Positions 61,063 through 64,000 of a stretch of 64,000 bases of DNA are shown piece by piece. The notes under the pieces are model-generated. The model saw only the letters and a program-made list of their open reading frames with translations. It searched no databases and had not been told where the DNA came from. The stretch's first letter is position 1. Every line of letters begins with the position of its first letter. Location: contig NZ_CP106759.1 in the NCBI RefSeq assembly GCF_025642255.1, forward strand, positions 2,073,501 through 2,137,500, written 5' to 3'. Position numbers and translations under genes: made by a program. The stretch is from Stenotrophomonas maltophilia (GTDB lineage Bacteria; Pseudomonadota; Gammaproteobacteria; Xanthomonadales; Xanthomonadaceae).

Positions 61063-61935
61063 ATGCCTGTCGGATTCATCGGGCTCGGAGTGATGGGAAC
61101 GCCGATGGCGTCGCACCTGGCGCGGACGGGAAGCCAGGTACTGGGATGGTCGCGCTCGGGCCGCAACGACGCCGAGGCGGTCGCCGCCGGTGTCGAAGTG
61201 GCCGATGGCGTTGAAGACGTGTTCGCTGCCTGCGGCACGATCATCCTCATGCTCGCCAACGACGCGGCGATCGACAGCGTGCTGGCACGCGACAGCCCCG
61301 AATTCGCCGCGCGTGCTGCCGGTCGCCTGCTGATCAACATGGGGACCAGCTCCGCGTCCTATTCGCAGACATTGGCACAACAGGTGCGCGCAGCCGGCGG
61401 GCGCTATGTGGAAGCCCCGGTGTCCGGCTCGCGGGTGCAGGCCGAAGCCGCGCAGCTGGTCATCCTGCTGGCAGGTGAAGACGAGGACGTCGCAGAGGCC
61501 TCCGCGCTGGTGGCGCCGCTGGGCAGGCAATGCGTTCCCTGCGGCAATGTTCCCGCGGCACTGCGCATGAAGCTCGCCGTGAACCTGTACCTGATCACGC
61601 TGGTGACCGGCCTGGCCGAGGCCGTGCATTTCGCCGAAGCGCACGGCATTCCGCTGGAGCGCTTCGCGCAGGTGCTCGATGCCGGCCCGATGGCCAGTGA
61701 CGTTTCGCGGATCAAGCTCGACAAGATGGTGCGCGGCGACTATGCGGTGCAGGCGTCGATCACCGACGTGCTGAAGAACAGCCAGCTGGTGGCTGCGGCG
61801 GCGCGCGACGCCGGCATCACGGCACCGCTGATCGAGGCCAGCGATGCTCTCTTCGCTCGCGCCCAACGGCTCGGCCTGGGCGGGCTGGACATGGCGGCCG
61901 TGCTGCAGGCGCTGCGAGGACCGCCCGCCGCCTGA
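61063..61935 (+). CDS. NAD(P)-dependent beta-hydroxyacid dehydrogenase
   Basis: A 290-residue 3-hydroxyisobutyrate dehydrogenase-like enzyme: cofactor loop GFIGLGVMGTPMASHLARTG at the N-terminus, substrate motif EAPVSGSRVQAEAAQLVILLAG, and the catalytic Lys in LRMKLAVNLYLI. The same layout occurs in glyoxylate/succinic semialdehyde reductases (GlxR, GHBDH), and the substrate cannot be fixed from sequence. GGAAG precedes ATG 61063. Confidence 0.9.
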   Translation: MPVGFIGLGVMGTPMASHLARTGSQVLGWSRSGRNDAEAVAAGVEVADGVEDVFAACGTIILMLANDAAIDSVLARDSPEFAARAAGRLLINMGTSSASYSQTLAQQVRAAGGRYVEAPVSGSRVQAEAAQLVILLAGEDEDVAEASALVAPLGRQCVPCGNVPAALRMKLAVNLYLITLVTGLAEAVHFAEAHGIPLERFAQVLDAGPMASDVSRIKLDKMVRGDYAVQASITDVLKNSQLVAAAARDAGITAPLIEASDALFARAQRLGLGGLDMAAVLQALRGPPAA

Positions 61936-61989
61936 TTCAGCAAGGGATGGCACGCCCGCCCCCGCCCGCTGCTATATTCAGGCGGGCTC

Positions 61990-62008
61990 GACAGGCATGG
62001 TGCCTGTC
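61990..62008 (+). promoter_or_regulatory. Hairpin in the SPFH gene leader
   Basis: GACAGGCA-TGG-TGCCTGTC is a perfect 8-bp stem with a three-base loop, ending 23 bases before the SPFH start codon. A TATATT that could be a -10 element is at about 61972. It could be an operator or an RNA hairpin affecting translation. Confidence 0.4.
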
Positions 62009-62031
62009 CACGCAACAACAGGGAGTTGGCC

Positions 62032-63171
62032 ATGGGTCTGGTACAGGCGGTGAAGGGTGCGGTCGGTGGTGTGCTGGCCGACCAGTGGAAGGACTTCTAC
62101 ACCGTGCCCACCGGCCTACCGGCCACCGCAGCCCTGTTCGCTGCGGTCCCGCAGGGCACCAATGCCGGGCGCGGCTCCAATACCCACGGGTCGTCCAACA
62201 TCATCAGCAACGGCTCGAAGATCGTCGTGCCCGAGGGCTACGGCCTGCTGCTGTTCCAGGACGGTGCGATCACCGCCTTCGTCGCCGAACCGGGCGGATA
62301 CGAATGGCGCTCGGACGACCTGAACTCGCAGTCCCTCTTCGCCGGCGATGGCCTGGTCAGCACCTTCATCAAGCAGAGCTGGGAGCGCTTCAAGTTCGGT
62401 GGCCAGCCGGGAAGCCAGCAGGCCGCCTTCTTCGTCTCGCTGAAGGAACTGCCGGACAACCGTTTCGGCACCCAGTCGGAGATCTACTGGGATGACGGTT
62501 TCCTCAACACCCAGGTCGGCGCGGTCACCCGCGGTTCGTACACGTTGAAGATCGTTGATCCGATCCTGTTCGTGAAGAACTTCGTACCCGCAGCCTACCT
62601 GCAACCAGGCAAGGTGTTCGACTTCACCGACCTGGACAACGCTGCCGCCACCCAGCTGTTCAATGAGGTGGTGGGCTCGCTGGCGCCGGCCTTCAGCCTG
62701 TACACCAACGATCCGGGCAAGGGCAACCGCATCACCCGGCTGCAGCAGGATTCGATCGGCTTCGCGCAGAGCCTGTCGGCCGCCGTCGAGCAGGCCTACC
62801 AGTGGCAGAGCGATCGCGGCCTGGCCATCGTCAAGACGGCGATCGTCTCCATCGAATACGACGCCACTACCCGCGAACTGCTCAAGACCGTGCAGCGCGC
62901 CGACGCGCTGGCCGGATCGCGCGGCAACTCCAACCTGCAGGCCAGTGTCGCCCAGGGCATCCAGTCCGCCGGCGAGAACGGCGGCGCGGCAGGCCTGGTG
63001 GGGGTCGGCATGGCATCGGGCATGTTCGGTGTCGGCGGCATGCAGCAGCCGGCCACCCCGGCCGCGGATGACCCGGTGGCCAAGCTGAAAAAGGCCAAGG
63101 AGATGCTGGACCTGGGCCTGATCACCCAGGATGACTATGATGCGTTGAAGGCCAAGGCGCTGGGCCTGTAA
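62032..63171 (+). CDS. SPFH-domain protein with C-terminal SHOCT domain
   Basis: A 379-residue cytoplasmic protein. The central region from about residue 55 (SKIIVPEGYGLLLFQDGAI) to about 290 is the SPFH/band-7-like fold of the YdjI/virion-core type, and the last 30 residues (VAKLKKAKEMLDLGLITQDDYDALKAKAL) form a SHOCT helix-turn that mediates oligomerisation. There is no signal peptide or membrane helix. GGGAG lies six bases before ATG 62032. The zinc-ribbon gene follows after 21 bp; pairs of this type occur in many bacteria, role unclear (envelope stress or membrane scaffold). Confidence 0.85.
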   Translation: MGLVQAVKGAVGGVLADQWKDFYTVPTGLPATAALFAAVPQGTNAGRGSNTHGSSNIISNGSKIVVPEGYGLLLFQDGAITAFVAEPGGYEWRSDDLNSQSLFAGDGLVSTFIKQSWERFKFGGQPGSQQAAFFVSLKELPDNRFGTQSEIYWDDGFLNTQVGAVTRGSYTLKIVDPILFVKNFVPAAYLQPGKVFDFTDLDNAAATQLFNEVVGSLAPAFSLYTNDPGKGNRITRLQQDSIGFAQSLSAAVEQAYQWQSDRGLAIVKTAIVSIEYDATTRELLKTVQRADALAGSRGNSNLQASVAQGIQSAGENGGAAGLVGVGMASGMFGVGGMQQPATPAADDPVAKLKKAKEMLDLGLITQDDYDALKAKALGL

Positions 63172-63192
63172 CCCGCAGGACGCGAACCGCAC

Positions 63193-64000
63193 ATGTCAGA
63201 TCCACGCAACGGACCGCCTCCGCTGCCCGCTTCCGGCCCTGTGACACCGCCGCCGTTGCCGGGGGCGGCGTTGGACGGTCCGGGCTCGCCGCGGGACGTC
63301 CCTCCCCCACCCGGCAGCTTCTCGCTGGACACCTCGCAGCTGCCGCAGGCGATCCGCGACGAAGTGGACGCCCCGGACCCGCTGGCCATCGACACCTCCG
63401 CCACCGAGTTGAAGGACGGCCTGAACCGGTGCCCGAAATGCGGCGCCACCGACATCCGGCCCAAGCTCGGCACAGACATCCTGGTCTGCCTGTACTGCCG
63501 TCACGAATGGCATGGCGCCCGGGTGGAAGAGGCATTCGGTCTGGGCGAGAACATCGACCAGCTGCGTGGCACCATCATTGCCAGCGGTGCACGCGACATC
63601 GATGCCGATGCGTCGGCGCTGATGAGCTTCAAATGCACCGGCTGCGGTGCCGAAGTCACGGTCAACACCGAGAGCACGATGACGGCGCGCTGCCACTGGT
63701 GCCGGCATGTGTTCGGCGTCAACGAGCAGATCGCCAATGGCGCGGTGCCGGATGCGGTACTGCCGTTCCACATCAGCAAGGACGATGCGGTTGCCCGCAT
63801 CCGCCAGTTCGTCGACAAGCGCCGTCTGTTCGCCCTGAAAGCCTTCAAGGATCAGTTCACGCCCGAGAACGTGGTCGGCGTGTACCTGCCGTACATGATC
63901 GTGGACAGCAATGTCAGCGCCGCCGTGGCGGGCAAGGGCGAGATCCAGACCCGCCGATACACCGTGGGCAGCGAGAAGAACAAGCGCACCGTATACGATG
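63193..64000 (+). CDS. TFIIB-type zinc-ribbon protein (partial, cut by right edge)
   Basis: The first 269 codons of a protein that runs off the window. A Pro-rich N-terminus (about 50 residues) precedes a first zinc ribbon (CPKCGATDIRPKLGTDILVC-LYC) and a second one (CTGCGAE-16-CHWCRH), each with four cysteines. The remaining part, FHISKDDAVARIRQFVDKRRLFALKAFK and onward, belongs to the TFIIB-type zinc-ribbon-containing family. Directly downstream of the SPFH gene, probably in the same operon. No membrane helix appears before the edge. Confidence 0.85.
   Translation, partial: MSDPRNGPPPLPASGPVTPPPLPGAALDGPGSPRDVPPPPGSFSLDTSQLPQAIRDEVDAPDPLAIDTSATELKDGLNRCPKCGATDIRPKLGTDILVCLYCRHEWHGARVEEAFGLGENIDQLRGTIIASGARDIDADASALMSFKCTGCGAEVTVNTESTMTARCHWCRHVFGVNEQIANGAVPDAVLPFHISKDDAVARIRQFVDKRRLFALKAFKDQFTPENVVGVYLPYMIVDSNVSAAVAGKGEIQTRRYTVGSEKNKRTVYD

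Overview
The window is GC-rich DNA from a gammaproteobacterium. The abundance of TonB-dependent receptors, CS1/cable-type fimbriae, a galactose oxidation locus and dense ATGA-overlapping operons suggest the Lysobacteraceae (Stenotrophomonas/Xanthomonas group), most likely a Stenotrophomonas relative. That placement rests on gene content only. No rRNA, tRNA, CRISPR array, insertion sequence or prophage was seen.

Layout. 0-4.5 kb: AraC regulator, siderophore-type TonB receptor with a Fur-box-like site, and two small companion genes. 4.6-10.3 kb: outer-membrane barrel, AcuI-type oxidoreductase with its TetR regulator, LysE exporter, glutathionyl-hydroquinone reductase-like protein, LysR regulator. 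10.3-12.5 kb: a repeat-like element with a tRNA-like fold that competes with a terminator hairpin ahead of a small gene, then a secreted small protein and a trypsin-like protease.

12.6-24.2 kb is the most interesting part: a lasso peptide cluster. A 53-residue precursor (minus strand, 22947-23108, too short for routine gene calling) has the exact LxxxGxxxxxT leader motif and a predicted core AHNHGTLWDGVFPTTSP with an Ala1-Asp9 ring holding His2 and His4. Behind it lie the fused leader-binding/protease protein B (Cys-His-Asp spacing equal to McjB) and the asparagine-synthetase-like cyclase C. Also present are an ABC exporter, a TonB-dependent receptor, a second ABC system (two ABC-2 permeases plus ATPase) and an unknown protein with a ParB-like motif. 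Both divergent promoter regions of the cluster carry nearly the same 17-bp palindrome (15/17 identical), which resembles the Zur box. I therefore propose a zinc-repressed lasso peptide system, possibly a peptide zincophore.

24.4-38.6 kb is a carbohydrate utilisation locus: secreted GH43-like, GH5-like and BNR-propeller glycosidases, a large TonB receptor, periplasmic aldose epimerase, sodium/sugar symporter, and a complete oxidative galactose (De Ley-Doudoroff) pathway: galactose dehydrogenase, lactonase, DgoD, DgoK, DgoA. A FadR-type GntR regulator and three copies of a TTGTCnGAT operator tie it together.

38.6-45.4 kb: H-NS family protein, phosphate-selective-type porin, esterase, class C beta-lactamase-like hydrolase, a putative metalloprotease, a periplasmic protein and an FMN reductase. 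45.5-56.3 kb: a chaperone/major subunit/usher/tip operon of the CS1 (cable pilus) class, next to two divergent RcsB/BvgA-type response regulators and a BvgS-like hybrid kinase, separated by small unknown genes and a stretch with repeated TTGCACTG boxes. 56.3-64 kb: CocE-like hydrolase, hypothetical protein, HAD phosphatase, VOC and AraC proteins, a beta-hydroxyacid dehydrogenase, and an SPFH/SHOCT protein followed by a zinc-ribbon protein cut by the right edge.
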